64,000 nt of DNA from Lepisosteus oculatus (lineage: Eukaryota; Chordata; Actinopteri; Semionotiformes; Lepisosteidae): positions 10,001 to 74,000 of the forward strand of contig NC_090723.1 of assembly GCF_040954835.1 (NCBI RefSeq), in the 5' to 3' direction. The translations under genes were made by a program, and so were the position numbers. The notes beneath the pieces were generated by a model, which was not told the origin of the DNA, searched no databases, and saw nothing but the letters and a program-made list of their open reading frames with translations. Shown in pieces: positions 10,890 through 22,819 of the stretch; within the stretch, counting starts at the first letter, position 1; each line of letters opens with the position of its first letter.

Positions 10890-12165
10890 GCAGTGCAAAG
10901 AGTTCTGGATTGGCATATAGAAACCTTTTGTCACGGAGGTCGGAAAGGACGAACCATGGAATGGCAGGAGAGCAAAAAGACCCCATGCGTAGGAGCAAGA
11001 CGGGGGTTAGCCTGGGCTCAGCTGTTCAGGAAATGCCGTATAGAAACCTATGCCCTCAGTTAGCGGATGTGGGGCGACCTGGTGCTAGGCAGATTTCAGG
11101 ACATCCAAATGTCAATGCTGAGTGAGTACCAGAGCAGAAGCAGGAAATAAATGGGCTACACAACAAGACAAGAATAATCACAGGGAACTAGGAACAGGAG
11201 GAAAGTAGAGCGCCATCTAGGTGTACTGGGTGTGACACCTATGCCCTCAGGCCATAAAGGAAAAATGAGGAAAAACCTCATTTAACTGAAAGGAAACCTC
11301 CAGGAGTTCACGGCTGAGAACTGCCCCCTCCTTCAGGTAAAAAAAAAAAAAAAAAAAAAACCTTTATTGAGTAGAGGAAGGGGGGGCTGGACTGGGCTCC
11401 GGAGGAGCAACACAAAAAAAGGCAGAACAGAAAATCAAACAACAAAAATAAACCCTAATGGAACAGGGGAAACAATTAACACATAGGGGCATGGAAACCC
11501 AGACCAGAGGTGGTGGGAGCTCGGAGCCAGGGAGATCAGAGTGCATGGGAGCCCAGGACAAAGTTAAAACATGCAACAGGTGGGGCAACCTGGTGCTAGG
11601 TGGATTTCAGGACATCCAAACGTCAATGCTGAGTGAGTAGCAGAGCAGAAGCAGGAAATAAATAGGCTACACAAAAAGACAAGAATAAATCACATGGAAC
11701 TAGGAACAGGAGGAAAGTAGAGCGCCCTCTAGGTGTACTGGGCGTGACACCTATGCCCTCAGGCCACGGACGGAGCAGCGACCTGGTGCTAGGCGGGGTC
11801 TCAGGATATCCAAACATCAATGCTGAGCAAAGGAGAATAAGTTACCCAGAAATATATAGCCCCCAGGAGAGAGAGACACCGGAAGGAGAGCAAAGCACAG
11901 GAAACTAGGGACAAGACAGTAGGAGCACCCTGCAGGGGGCGGGACAGTACGCCCCCCCCTTAATGGGTGGCTCCTAACGTCCAAACAAATAAGTGAGCTG
12001 CATAGCACTTGGGGGAGGAAAAACCTCATTTAACAGAAGGGAAACCTCCAGGAGTCCACGGCTGAGAGCTGCCCCCTCCTCCAGGGTATTAAAACTTTAT
12101 TGGGTAGAGGAAGGGGGGGGTCAGGTAGAGCTCCGGAGACTTGCCAAAAAAAAAAGCACAAACCA
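10890..12165. repeat. Unclassified interspersed repeat, partly in tandem (about 510-base period)
   Basis: A block with GACCTGGTGCTAGGC, CAGGACATCC and GTCAATGCTGAGTGAGTA through GTGTACTGGGTGTGACACC lies at about 11070-11250 and again at 11585-11770, with a third shorter copy at 11780-11830. A second block (GAAACCTCCAGGAGT, CGGCTGAGA, GAGTAGAGGAAGGGGGG) lies at about 11265-11420 and 12015-12160. GGGACAGTACGCCCCCCC near 11940 is reminiscent of the ends of noncoding fish repeats. No coding domain is visible. Confidence 0.65.
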
Positions 12166-13555
12166 CAACAGAATTAAACCTGGGAGACCATAAAGAAGGG
12201 GAAACCGGGAAGTGAAAAATCAACACCAAGCAAAAAAAAACACAGACTGGGCAAAACATGTTCAACATTCTATCACTGATATCGGAATGAACAACCCAAG
12301 GAGAGCCAGGCAAGGAGCCCGCTCACAGACACGGATGTCCGGAGTGATATCCGGCAATAAGAATAGGAAAGCCAGCTCAACATTCAATCACGGAAGCCAG
12401 GAGAGACAACCCAAAGAAAGCCAAGTATTCAGAAGTGTATGTCGGGATGGCATGACAGACTGACCCGCTCACAGGCTCGGAAGTCAAGAGTAGCATCCCA
12501 CGAATAGAATATCAGAACTGAAAAAAAACTACATTCATTAATACTATTAGTAATATCTTCAGTAAATACTGATGCATAAAATATTTATGATAAAGGTAGG
12601 TTGTGTGCTTTTGTCCAACTGAGCAATCTTGCTTTCATCGAATATACCCTTTTTAATGTTGGATGATTAACATGCTGTAATACAGTTTAAAGTCTAAAGA
12701 ATATACAACTTAAATTCTTAATTGAATAAAGATTGTCCCTCAGCAGTGATCGGGATTCAAAACTGGCAATTTCTGGTGACAGCTCAAATGCTGGACATGC
12801 AAGGTTAAGCTTTATGAGCTCCACCTGGTGGTTTTACAAGGTGATTCCGGGTACTATTAACAATCTAATTTGCATACAGTCAATTGCAGTATGACACGAA
12901 ATTGCGCGTTTTGATGCAACACGCCCACCGCGTTGTACCACAGCATACCCAGCTCGTTTTGAATGGCTGCATCTGTACAAATCGAAACAAACCGACCCCC
13001 AAAACTAACACCTCCCTTCCTGCACAATACCCCTTGCTAAACTAATGTAATTGTGCACACTTCCATCAAGAAAAAACAAACTACCTCCACAATCGTAGAG
13101 CAAATAAATGCTCCAATTTCAGTTCTACATTGTATTGCATGACTCTCAAAAAAATACAATACAAAGCAATAGAAATTCCAAAACATGAAAATTGCAAAGT
13201 TCCAACATAACACACAACCAAAACAGGCTATTCACATTGAAAATTAAAACTTTGACTTAATTCAAAAAGTCAAAATGAACATAAGCAGAACATAAGTTTA
13301 AATCCTACCACCTTATAGAACACAACCCATGGCTGAAAACATTCCAATTCAAAGAACATAACCCTCACAAGCATAAACATCAGATTTCAGAACACATTAA
13401 AATAAACGAAAGTAACTTTTCTTCCATATCTTCAGAAAAAAACTCTAGTTTCAACTGATTATACTACATTTAAACTCAACAAGTACCACAAACCTTCCCA
13501 AACCCACATTGCACAAATATTCTAAAACCCTTCAACCTACTTCAAATTCCCCACC
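12166..13555. other. Gene-free interval
   Basis: I see no supported gene. A short CpG-bearing patch at 12890-12970 (GAAATTGCGCG, CCACCGCG) stands out from the AT-rich surroundings but shows no known motif set. Confidence 0.4.
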
Positions 13556-13574
13556 CCCCCCAAAAGAAAAGCAT

Positions 13575-13830
13575 AAAAAACACCACCTTTCTCAGTCTTT
13601 GGGCTAACAGCTGCAAGCCATGACCTCCTACCCTTACAGGAACCAGAAACAGACTGACTACTAGACCCAAGGCTGCATTTTTAAAACCCTCATTAACTCA
13701 GAGGTGTGGCTAATTCACCAGGAACCTACCACAACATGTCTTCAAAATGGTCAATTTGCAAAGCCCTATTGTTCATAATGTGACACACACCTGTTCCCAA
13801 TGACTAAACAAGTATTAGCCAGGCCATCTA
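13575..13830 (-). promoter_or_regulatory. Leftward promoter-like unit P1
   Basis: One of four related units (others near 14.2, 28.0 and 33.0 kb). Read on the minus strand it has CTGGCTAATACTTG upstream, GAATTAGCCACACCTC, an AT box (GGTTTTAAAAATG, near 13672-13685) and then a short exon-like stretch ending at a weak donor (AAAGGTGGTG, near 13580). The layout of AT box, short first exon and donor suggests a pol II start, but this is inference from conservation across copies. Confidence 0.4.
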
Positions 13831-14094
13831 CAGGTTCAGGATCTGCTGGGTAACAATTTTTTTTTTTTTTTTTTTTACAAACACTTACTTGTGGGACTGT
13901 ACTACTTTGTGGAACATTTGGACAGTCAAGTTTCAACTGAATATGTTACCTTTCCACCCATCACCTACAAAAACCATTCCCAAACTCACAGTACAAAAAT
14001 ATTCTAAACACCTTTAAAACCTTCAACCATCAAAAACTTAAACCTACAACCTTCTTCAAATTACCACCCAAACCCAACAAACACATCAAAACCA

Positions 14095-14340
14095 CTCACC
14101 TTCCATAGCACTCTTTGGGCTAACACAGCTGCAAGCCAGGAGCTCCTACCCATCCAGGAGCCAGAAGCAGACTGACTACTAGTCTCCAAGGCTGTGTTAT
14201 TAAACCCCTCATCATTAACTCAGAGGTGTGGCTAATTCATCAAGAACCTATCCCAACATGTCCTCGAAATGGTCAATTAGCACAGCCCTATTGTTCATAA
14301 TGTGACACACCTGATTTCGATGACTAAACAAGTATTAGCC
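14095..14340 (-). promoter_or_regulatory. Leftward promoter-like unit P2
   Basis: Close relative of P1, about 510 bases away: same CTAATACTTG, AATTAGCCACACCTCTGAG and AT box (GGTTTAATAACACAG, near 14186-14200). It ends in a consensus donor, GGAAGGTGAGT, whose GT lies at 14098-14099. P1 and P2 are therefore a tandem pair. Confidence 0.45.
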
Positions 14341-14554
14341 AGCCCATCTACAGATCCAGCCATTCAGAAGACACAGGTGATAATGCAGGAGTACTTAAAA
14401 GGTTCAGCATCTGCTAGGTGCTGCAACTTTTTACAAACACTCAGTTGTGGGACTGCACTTCTTTGTGGAATATTTGGACAGTCACCAGAAAATGCCAGAG
14501 TTTAAATCCAAGTCAAAGGTAAGGAACAATTCTTTGCCAGTTATAGAAATTGAA

Positions 14555-14705
14555 TTGTATACTGTGTATGACAGCATATCAAATATCAAAGTACTTAAAA
14601 GTAAGTAGATAGAATAAAAACAAGATTGCTTAGTTGGATATATACAAATAGTTTATTATTATACTGTAGGGTGTGAACATAATGTGCCTCTTTCAGGTTT
14701 ACATC
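14555..14705. repeat. Dispersed repeat, copy 2 of a pair
   Basis: Partner of 1628-1760; the match ends at CCTCTTTCAGGTTTACATC. Flanking sequence on both sides differs, so this looks like a dispersed element and not a simple tandem duplication. Confidence 0.6.
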
Positions 14706-15104
14706 GACAAAGAGAAAATCCAAATATATAATTTTATAGCAGAAAGTAAAAACAAAACATAATATATAAAAAATGTACACAACAGTATTCCACCTTCTTC
14801 ATACATCTTTTTAGGCATCGAAATCATTAAATTACAGTGGGATATACAAAAGTTTAAACATGCTGCTTCTAACACTATATAGTTTATATACATGTGAAAT
14901 TATTTTTATCCTTTTCAAAGAATACATAGTAAATACCACTTGCTGTTATAAATAATGGCATTGAATTAATACCACCTGATTATATTAATATGGAATCACG
15001 TAACTAAGCAGCCAAAAATATCACAAATTGATGTTTTGGAAACATCTGGACTTTTAACTTTTAAAACTTTTTGTGTCCCTATAGAGGTAAAGGACAATAG
15101 ATAA

Positions 15105-15372
15105 TAACACTTTATTGGCCATATATATTTTTATGATATTAGGAATTTGTCTTTCCACATACCCCATGTATGAGACACACATACAGGGAGAGAAGCTTGG
15201 GGTCAGACTGCAGGGTCAGCCATTTGTACAGCACCCCTGGAGCATTTGGGGTAAAGGGCCTCACTCAGGAACCCAATGAAATAGGATTCCTGTGCCAGCT
15301 GTGGGATACAAACCAGCAACCTACCAGCCACTCTCAGATCCTTAGCCATAGAGCCACCACACCACCCCATGG
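15105..15372 (-). mobile_element. tRNA-derived SINE, minus strand
   Basis: Reverse complement reads GTGGCTCTATGGCTAAGG (A-box region) and GGTTGCTGGTTTGTATCCC (B box), then a body with TTGGGTTCCTGAG, TGCTCCAGGGGTGCTGTAC and a tail GACAAATTCC. It is the same family as the plus-strand copy at 15895-16080. Confidence 0.8.
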
Positions 15373-15386
15373 AAAATGGGATTTCA

Positions 15387-15461
15387 TGGCCCATGCAGGA
15401 ATTGAACCCACAACCTTGAGCTCATTAATACCATACTCTAACCCATTGAGCTATCCAGCAC
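15387..15461 (-). pseudogene. tRNA-Ile(AAT)-like pseudogene or SINE head
   Basis: Reverse complement contains TAGCTCAATGGGTTAGAG (A box, D arm), a loop TTAATGA with AAT in the anticodon position, and GGTTGTGGGTTCAATTCC (B box, T arm), ending GGGCCA. This follows the vertebrate tRNA-Ile(AAT) plan closely. Substitutions in both stems make a functional tRNA unlikely. The length, about 75 bases, fits a tRNA. Confidence 0.7.
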
Positions 15462-15617
15462 CCAACAGCACACCTCATAATGTAGCGTGCTCTACCTGTT
15501 TTTCATTCCTAAAGATTTTTTTACTATCTAGTTATATAAAAATCTTAATATACTATACATATTTACTATTTCATGTTTTTAAAAAGTAGACTTTGTTTAT
15601 TAGAAAAAAAAAACTTC

Positions 15618-15696
15618 AGCCCTAAGCAGGAATTGAACCCAGACCTCCCAGCTGGTGAGAGGACCACTCAGCTAAACCCACTGCACCAACAGAGCA
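15618..15696 (-). pseudogene. Second tRNA-like relic
   Basis: Reverse complement has GTTGGTGCAGTGGG (A-box-like), CTCTCACC in anticodon-loop position and CTGGGTTCAATTCC (B box). The CTCTCAC loop is suggestive of tRNA-Glu(CTC) ancestry, but the D arm has an insertion. A pol III-derived SINE head is the alternative. Confidence 0.55.
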
Positions 15697-15894
15697 CTTG
15701 GAACCTCTGCTGAAACAGACAGGTCAAACTGTTCCAAAAGTAATCAGGACTGAATGAGTCACAAAATAAACATTTACAAAGAAAACAGACTAAAGTTATA
15801 CAATCAGTGACATAAATCTTTAATATTTTGATCCATTAATGTGATTACTAATTTCTTTTACTACATATTTCCATTTCATAATCCCAAGAGGAAA

Positions 15895-16080
15895 GTGTGG
15901 TGGCTCTGTGGCTAAGGATCTGCACCTGTGGATGGAAGGTTGCTGGTTCAAATCCCACAGCTTTTTCTCCATTGGGCCCCTAAGCAAGGCCAATTGCTCC
16001 AGGGGTGCTGTATAATGGCCCCAGACCTCTCTGTATCTCATGGACAGCAAGTTTGGGTTATGTGAAAAAGACAAATTCTT
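15895..16080 (+). mobile_element. tRNA-derived SINE, plus strand
   Basis: A box in GTGGCTCTGTGGCTAAGG, B box in GGTTCAAATCCCAC, then the body TTGGGCCCCTAAGCAAGGCC, GCTCCAGGGGTGCTGTA and a tail AAAAAGACAAATTC. The tail and body match the minus-strand copy at 15105-15372. Confidence 0.85.
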
Positions 16081-16699
16081 TTATAATTGTATATGGCTAG
16101 TAAATTAATCTTACCTCATTCGGTGGATTCTAAAAAGTACATGTATTTTACTGGAATAATGCAAGGATTCATAGAGAAGATTTATATGCTTTTTAAAAGA
16201 ATCCATAATATTTTAATCTTAATAATGTTTTCAATTTAACATAGTCAGAAAGAGCACATCAAAACTTAACCACATAAAGTGAGTCTTTGATGCATAAAAT
16301 GTTTGTAAAGTGCAATCCTTCTGTGTACTTTTTATTTAAGCTACCTCTGTCAGTCTTAGACATTAAGTATAATGTTTATATTTCTAAATCAATATAATTT
16401 ATGATGATATGATGTTCAAAGATTTATGCTCCTGTTATTTTTATGCTCAGCTACCAAAATTACCCTTTGGTTTTAAAATTCGATATTAAGATTCCATATT
16501 AACCAGGTTTAAACATGCACTTGAATGCCTACATCTGTATAAATCTCTTGATCAAAAAACACAAAGAGGCTCAAAAGTGCAAACAATAATCATCAATGAA
16601 TAGCTTCCCACATATGATTCAATCAGTCGCACTTTATTTAACCCCAAAATGAGAAATTCATTATCCATCTTCAAATGAATAGATGTATTATATGGAGTT

Positions 16700-16885
16700 T
16701 GTGTAACTGTTGATTTAATTCAGCCAGCCACTATATACAGTTGTGAAGGTTTCACCCCTCACTGGACTTGGTACATTCTGAGGGGGAGGAGCCAGCCCAG
16801 CTCAGAGGATAAAAGAGCAGACTCCCTGTGCCTCTGTTTTCATTCAAGAGTCCAGGAGCTGAGGAGAGTGGTAAGTGGTGAGTAC
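16700..16885 (+). promoter_or_regulatory. Rightward promoter-like unit Q1
   Basis: TAACTG (16704-16709, a MYB-type core), then GGGGGAGGAGCCAGCC, a TATA-like box ATAAAAG (16809-16815), a short C/T-rich leader and donors GTAAGT (16871) and GTGAGT (16878). Related to units at 33.8 and 34.4 kb in order and spacing. Confidence 0.5.
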
Positions 16886-16889
16886 TATT

Positions 16890-19800
16890 TACTTATTTTT
16901 GTAAATCTTTTTTTCTAACAAAGTTTATTTTAGAAAAGGGGTACTTAGATTAAATACACTTGGCTCCTACTACAAACCTTTTCTTGAGCAAAGTATTTGT
17001 TATTTTATATTTATTAACCAAATCAACTACCTTTTTTGCAATAACCTACTCACACGTTAAAGTTTCTACTGACTTAATTGGTGGACACTTCCAAACAGGT
17101 CTGTATAAATGAAGAGGATTTATTTCATAATGTGATAAATCATTAAAGGTTTTAAGAATAAAAAGTGTTAAAAACAAAACCACAAATTAAAGTGTATCTT
17201 TAGCTAAACCATGCACTTACAATTCAAAACCTACAAAGTTGGCATTTTTATGGTTAACATGGTACTTGAAAAAACTGGGATATAATTAATGAAATAGATT
17301 ATAATTGTAAAGGTCATTACACTCTGTACTGGACTGACCCAAATCACACTAACCTCTGGGATTGGAGAAGAAGACCCCTAAACTCTAGTAGAATACATTG
17401 AGCAGTAAGCTACTGTACCAAAAGTAGAAGAGTAATAAATCAACAAAATCTTGATTACCAATCTCATATGGCATATATGAATACTGGAGTGGCATATTTT
17501 ATAATAAACTCAGTATGTCACCATTGTGTTTTCATTAATGAAATGTAATTACATCTACAAGCAGTTGAACTTGAAGAGGCAGGATCTGGACAACCTGACC
17601 TTTTCACACTTTTTTGGGTTCTTCTAAAAATGAAGAAAAGGTTGCTTTAACTACCAACTCAAGTTTATGATGTGATAACTAATGTGAAACTTATTTATCC
17701 TATGAATGATGCATACCATTGCTTATTAAATGTCAATGTGCACATTCTTGCTTCTCTCCAAGCCATCATCATGGTTCCAAAGGACTCCTTCATGCAGGGC
17801 TCATAAATAAACAAATAAACACTCCTTACACATGGTACTTGTTACCAGTTTATTTTTCTACACATTACACTTTGTGGGACGACTGGAACAGAACCAGATT
17901 TGGGCTGCTCATGTAATTTTCTCTCCAGTTTGTGGCCGTCTCCGAGATGTGTTCTCTGCCACAGTCCAAGAACATGGAGGTAGGTTAATTGCATTCTGGC
18001 ACAAGTAGATGAGGAAAGGAATGGCATTCCATCTGATCTTCATTGGTGCAGTGAGCAGTATGGTTAAACCACTGTAAATAGATTTATACTTCCTTGCTGG
18101 CAGAAATCATATAGTAACATCCACAACAGATCTATTGCAGAGACAGACCAAGCCCTCTATAAAAAAGACCTCACTAACCAAAAATCTAATTAGTTTAAAA
18201 GGATGAAAATTGTGTAACAATTACATTTGCTAGACTTTAAACCTAATGTATAAATAATTTTACTGCCACCACTGCTAGCAGTTGTCTCTGCCCTAAATGG
18301 CAACCTCTATACAACTCCATACAATTCTGAAAACTCCTTTCTTAAATCTATTATATTCTCTTGGTCTATTCTATAATGCAGTCTCAATCACTACAGTATG
18401 AAATGGATTCATCTTGGCATTACTTCCAGTAGACTTTTGTTCTTTTAAAGACATCAAATAATACATTAAGACATACAAATAGCTGCACCCAAATTCACTA
18501 CACATACAGAAAACCTTGTATAATGGACAGCTTAAGTAAACTGCTTTTGGGACATTTTCACATGGAAGGGAATGGAAGACTTAATTGGTGTAATTTCAGT
18601 TGCACTGGAACTGCTTGTTTACTCTTAAATAAGTGTATCCATTGTGACTAATGGGAGGCACTGTAGAGAGCATCAGTAAAAAAAAAAGTCAGCCACCCCA
18701 GATGGAAAAGTACCAGTATGACATTAGCAGCAACCACAAACAGTGGAAAAAATAAACCATAGTGCCAACATTACCTCCAGACTGGACTAACACTATTGAG
18801 CAGGGTGCATAAAATAAAAAGCAAAACCTTACTACCCAAGATGCATGAGTTTGCCTACACATGGAGAAAGGCATAAAGGGACAAGCAAGGAGGAAATGAA
18901 ACCTTACAAGGGTGCAATCCCCTCCAGGACTGTAGGAGTAAAAACTCCCTCTATAGGGGATGGTACTGCTAGTCACAGAGGGTGTCCAGTGTGCCTGTTA
19001 CAACCCCAAGTTGTAACTTCTAGGATGGTTTTGGATGTTGGTGGGTTTCTGGTGAAAAACTTAGAAAGCATGACAAGTTTTGGTGCAAAAGATTTATTTA
19101 AAGTGACTGGTACATAAATAGGATAACATGGAACTAGAGCAGTGCCAAATAAAAGAAAAACAAAATGAGGCTGGCTAATAGTGAGAAAGCCAACCAAACA
19201 AAAACCCAAAACACTCAGGTCTTTGGCATCTGAAACCCTGGCTAACCTTAACTACCCCCAGCCAGCCATAAACAAAGGCACTTGCCCATCCTAAACTAGT
19301 GTTTCTAATACAAAGACCAATGTACCCGACAACTTCAACTACGTTCACTTCAATACACTAGGGAACTACAACCAAAAGATGACAAAACATACTACAAAAG
19401 AACACAAAGGTTGATAACATGTTAGGACAAGGTAATTGCAAAAAAGTTCACACAAAAAAAAAATGAAGCCAAAGCTAGACAAAAAAAAACCCCAAAGTAA
19501 AACATGAGAACTGAAGAAAACCAAAGCCGAGCCAATCACAACCAATAACACCTTCATTCTAAAAACCTCTACGTTACAAAGAAAATAAAGTACATTTTCA
19601 TTTCTACACAACTGAACAAGGCACAAACCACGAAGGGGCAAAATCTAATAACTTTCATAAACCCAAACCATTAAAGTTTTATGCTTTACATTGTCAATGC
19701 CCAAAAATATATACCAAAGCTTAGATGCCTAAAGAATGCTAATAAACATCCTCTACTTACATCAAATGTACCCAAAAAGTAGGACCTGAACCTCCCCAGT

Positions 19801-20110
19801 AGTAAAAAAAAAAAAACAATTGTTAAACCAATCAATTAGGGAGCAAAATGTCCAAATAAAAACTAAATGAAAAAGCAGATCCAGTGGCACAATGTACTTA
19901 ATATAATTAACAGCAACTTATGTTGATGGTGGTGGTACAAGAAAAAAAATTGGTACTTTTTTTATTAACATCCCATACAGACAAAGACATTCAATAGACG
20001 AGAACATTCTCTGGCAAAGTATTTACAAAGCCACAACATAAAACAAAAATCCTCTCCCATGACAAGAGCTTTCTGTGCAGGTACCAAAAAAAGAGCCACA
20101 CTCCGGTAAA
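16890..20110. other. Gene-free interval
   Basis: AT-rich, CpG-poor DNA without a recognisable domain, RNA gene or complete mobile element. The short frames at 18689-18976, 18845-19117 and 19366-19641 lack any motif I can name. The plus strand becomes A/C-rich from about 19.2 kb onwards. Confidence 0.4.
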
Positions 20111-20200
20111 CTTTTCCTAAATGAGTGGATGGGATTCGTTTTCCTTTTATTCATCCCTACTTAATAGGTTTAATTCACTTTTACTCTACAGCCAAGGCAA

Positions 20201-20236
20201 GATTTATCTACATGTGTGCACCCATGCAAATAAATC
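20201..20236. repeat. Palindromic hairpin copy H1
   Basis: GATTTA and TAAATC arms flank ACATGTGTGCACCCATG. One arm is changed (ATCTA in place of ATTTA) compared with the other copies. Confidence 0.7.
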
Positions 20237-21013
20237 ATTGCTTGACCTTAGCCTCTCAAACTCTTTTCAAAATGGCTAAGAATGTGCAAAGTAGCTACCA
20301 AGTTACAAAACTTGGAACTCTTTCCGTTTCTGCACCAAAAGTCACTGTCTCCTCCCTGCCAGGTGGCTCAGGTGCTGGAGTTACAAGCCAAGGTCCTAAC
20401 AGCCATTACAAGGCTGGTGTGCAGAGATTCACTCAGAGCTTCACAGCTCCTGTTGGACCATCAACAGCACCTGAACCCCTTTCCAGCCCACAATTAACCC
20501 AAAAAAGACCCCCCCTCATTTTTTTGCCTGTCATTAGAAACTTCTACGGCAGCTTTAATGATCCTCCGATGTGCCCATTGGATTCTGGGATGGGAACAGA
20601 TTCATCAAGATCTTCGCAGACAGAACCCACTACCCAGTCTGCTGCATCTGGGCTCCAGTCCTGGTGAAGGTCTTCTTGGCAGCAAAGGCCTGGTCATCCC
20701 CCTGACAGCAAAGAACCTGAAGAAAAAAAAACTAGACCGAGTCCTCTGCACTAGTCAGAAATAGTCCAGCCTACATTTCCACTTCAAACACCCAGTTTGA
20801 CCTTAACTACTATAAATGTTCAGTACTACCTTTTCAGGACAAACCAACAAAACCACCCTAAAATGTGATAAAGCAAAAACAGTGCAGAACTCAAGTCCAT
20901 TTCTAATACCTTGTTTAAAGCATTTAACATTCCCACACAAGTTCCCAAAAACAGCCAGTTAAACCTCTCCCTTCCCTCAACCTTGAGGAACTAAATTGTT
21001 CTTGAATACTTAC

Positions 21014-21055
21014 CAAGGACATAAATCCACTTGCTTCTCCTCCTAGGTGTGCTAG
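21014..21055 (-). other. Candidate mini-exon, copy a
   Basis: On the minus strand the block is preceded by GTCTTGTCTTAAG and followed by a consensus donor GTAAGTATT. Length 42 bases. It shares GAGAAGCAAG and GTCCT with the two copies at 23.8 and 30.1 kb. Confidence 0.4.
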
Positions 21056-21365
21056 CTTAAGACAAGACAATTAAAACAGTTAACATTCTCAAAAATTCAA
21101 TTCCTCATTAAAAATGCAGGGTTTCAGATTCCTCCACATTCCTCTGATAACAGGATCTTTCATGTTCATTTAATGTGTAAAAAAGTTGTTTGTACTATAC
21201 AACTCCCATGCACATGCCAACAGCTGCCTAACCAATATACTCAATTATCTAACTTGACATGCAATCTCCACAACTGTACCTCAACAAAATCAACATATAC
21301 CCAAAGTACTCAAATGAAACCCCCAAGTACCCAGTGTACTCAAAATGAGAACTTGTCTCACTCAC

Positions 21366-21540
21366 CTGACTGGATCCTCTGATGCTGCCTTTAACTTGCA
21401 GTCTTCAGACAAGCACACCACTCTAGCAGACCTTCACTGAAAGACCCCAGAGACCAGCCCCATCTGTGCTCCACTCCTGGGCGATGAAAGGACCTCCCTC
21501 TGAAGCCCAAGCTTGCTCATCTCCTCTAGCAGCATAGAGC
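21366..21540 (-). other. Candidate spliced exon in M1
   Basis: On the minus strand, a pyrimidine-rich acceptor (CCTTCTCTTCATTTCAG) precedes 175 bases ending at CAG and a consensus donor GTGAGTGAG. Acceptors at the equivalent place survive in M1 copies at 26627 and 28745 and in related copies near 20710 and 31730. The open frame inside it is not conserved between copies, so it looks noncoding. Confidence 0.45.
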
Positions 21541-21874
21541 CTGAAATGAAGAGAAGGATTCAGACCAGGTCCTCTGCACTTAGAAACAGTCAAGCCAGCA
21601 TTTCCACTCCCAACATGAACACAATGCAGCACCTGTCCAGGACAAACCAACAAGAAAACACCCAGCAGAGAGCCAAGAAAAACCCCCTAGTCAAGGGTTC
21701 TTGGCACAGGATCCAGTGCAGTTCCTCCCCTGGGAGAAGAGCAGGTCCTGTGCCAACACCCATCAAGAGAACCTGGCTGACATGTGGTCTCCACAGAGCT
21801 GTAACCAGCAAGAAATCAAACTGAAGTTAGCAGCTGGTGTGCCAAGTCACCATTGTACTGCTCGGTATTTAAGT

Positions 21875-21910
21875 GATTTATTTACATGTGTGCACCCATG
21901 AAATAAAGTC
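21875..21910. repeat. Palindromic hairpin copy H2
   Basis: Arms GTGATTTATTT and AAATAAAGTCAC, with one extra G in the right arm; identical core to the other copies. Confidence 0.75.
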
Positions 21911-22785
21911 ACATACAAAAGCACTGATTCCATCTTTTAGAGCCAGAATGACAGCCAGTCAAGTGCACATTAGTATACAAATACCTCAACCAAGCAGGGA
22001 GGAAAAATTACCCAGAAGAAAGTCAAAGAAAAACTACACCACTATGACTCTAGATGTTTAGCACATTAAAGCATAATGTGCTCTGCCAGAAGATAAACAA
22101 GAGCTTAACCAAACCAAAAGGAGCTTTTTACAAAACCATTACAAGCAAGGACAAAATTAAGTGTTTATATGTGTCCTTGCTCTCCACCAAGACAGCTATG
22201 GGAAAACTGCATCCTGTGGAAAAAAAAAAAAAAGAATCAGACCCCCCCCCCCCCACAGTCATTTACATCGAAGCCAAAAAGATAAGGATAACCGATTAAG
22301 CAGAACATGATCTATACTTAAAATGCAAGATGGGTTAGGAGTAAACTAATCAGGCAGTGAGATAATTGGATTACTCAGTTTACTCCACTTCTGGTGATGA
22401 GAGGTCATCCATCTGGGAGCAAAAGCCTGGTCAACCCTTCTGGCTGCAGATAACCTAGTAGACAGATTCTGTTATGATCCTCTGCACTTAGAAACAGTAA
22501 GAACAATTACTCCCAGCTCCAGTTTTGTACTAAACGTCCAAAATGTTTGTTGTAGCATCTGTCCAAGATAAAACAGGAAAAACACCCTGCAGAGAGTGAA
22601 GAGAAAATCCCCAGTCAAGGGCTCTTGCCACAGGGGAGGGATCCAGTGCAGTTCCTCCCCTGTGAGGAGAGCAGTTCCTGTGCCAACACATCGTGAGTAC
22701 CTGGCTGATATGCTGTAACCAGCAAGGAGTCTACGGAGGAGGCTGTTGGTGTGCCAAATCACTATTGTACTGCTGTGCATCAAAA

Positions 22786-22819
22786 CCAATTTACATGTGT
22801 GCACCCATGAAATAAATCC
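22786..22819. repeat. Palindromic hairpin copy H3
   Basis: The core and right arm (AAATAAATCC) are kept. The left arm is worn to CCAATTT, so the stem is weakened here. Confidence 0.65.

Larger units (their letters stand above)
20120..22130. repeat. Module group: diverged M3, mini-exon, first M1
   Basis: 20120-20420 is a worn M3 copy (hairpin, then CCAGGTGGCTCAGGTGCTG). A mini-exon lies at 21014-21055. 21430-22130 is the best M1 copy, running from the CCACTCCTGG region through the hairpin to the AAGAGCTTAACC end. Confidence 0.6.

Noticed and set aside
15387-15461. Functional tRNA-Ile gene
   Set aside because: Several stem positions no longer pair and box sequences are worn; kept as a pseudogene.
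20125-20667. 180-codon plus-strand frame, protein-like in composition
   Set aside because: It overlaps a worn M3 module; the related copies at 24.8 and 31.1 kb do not keep this frame.
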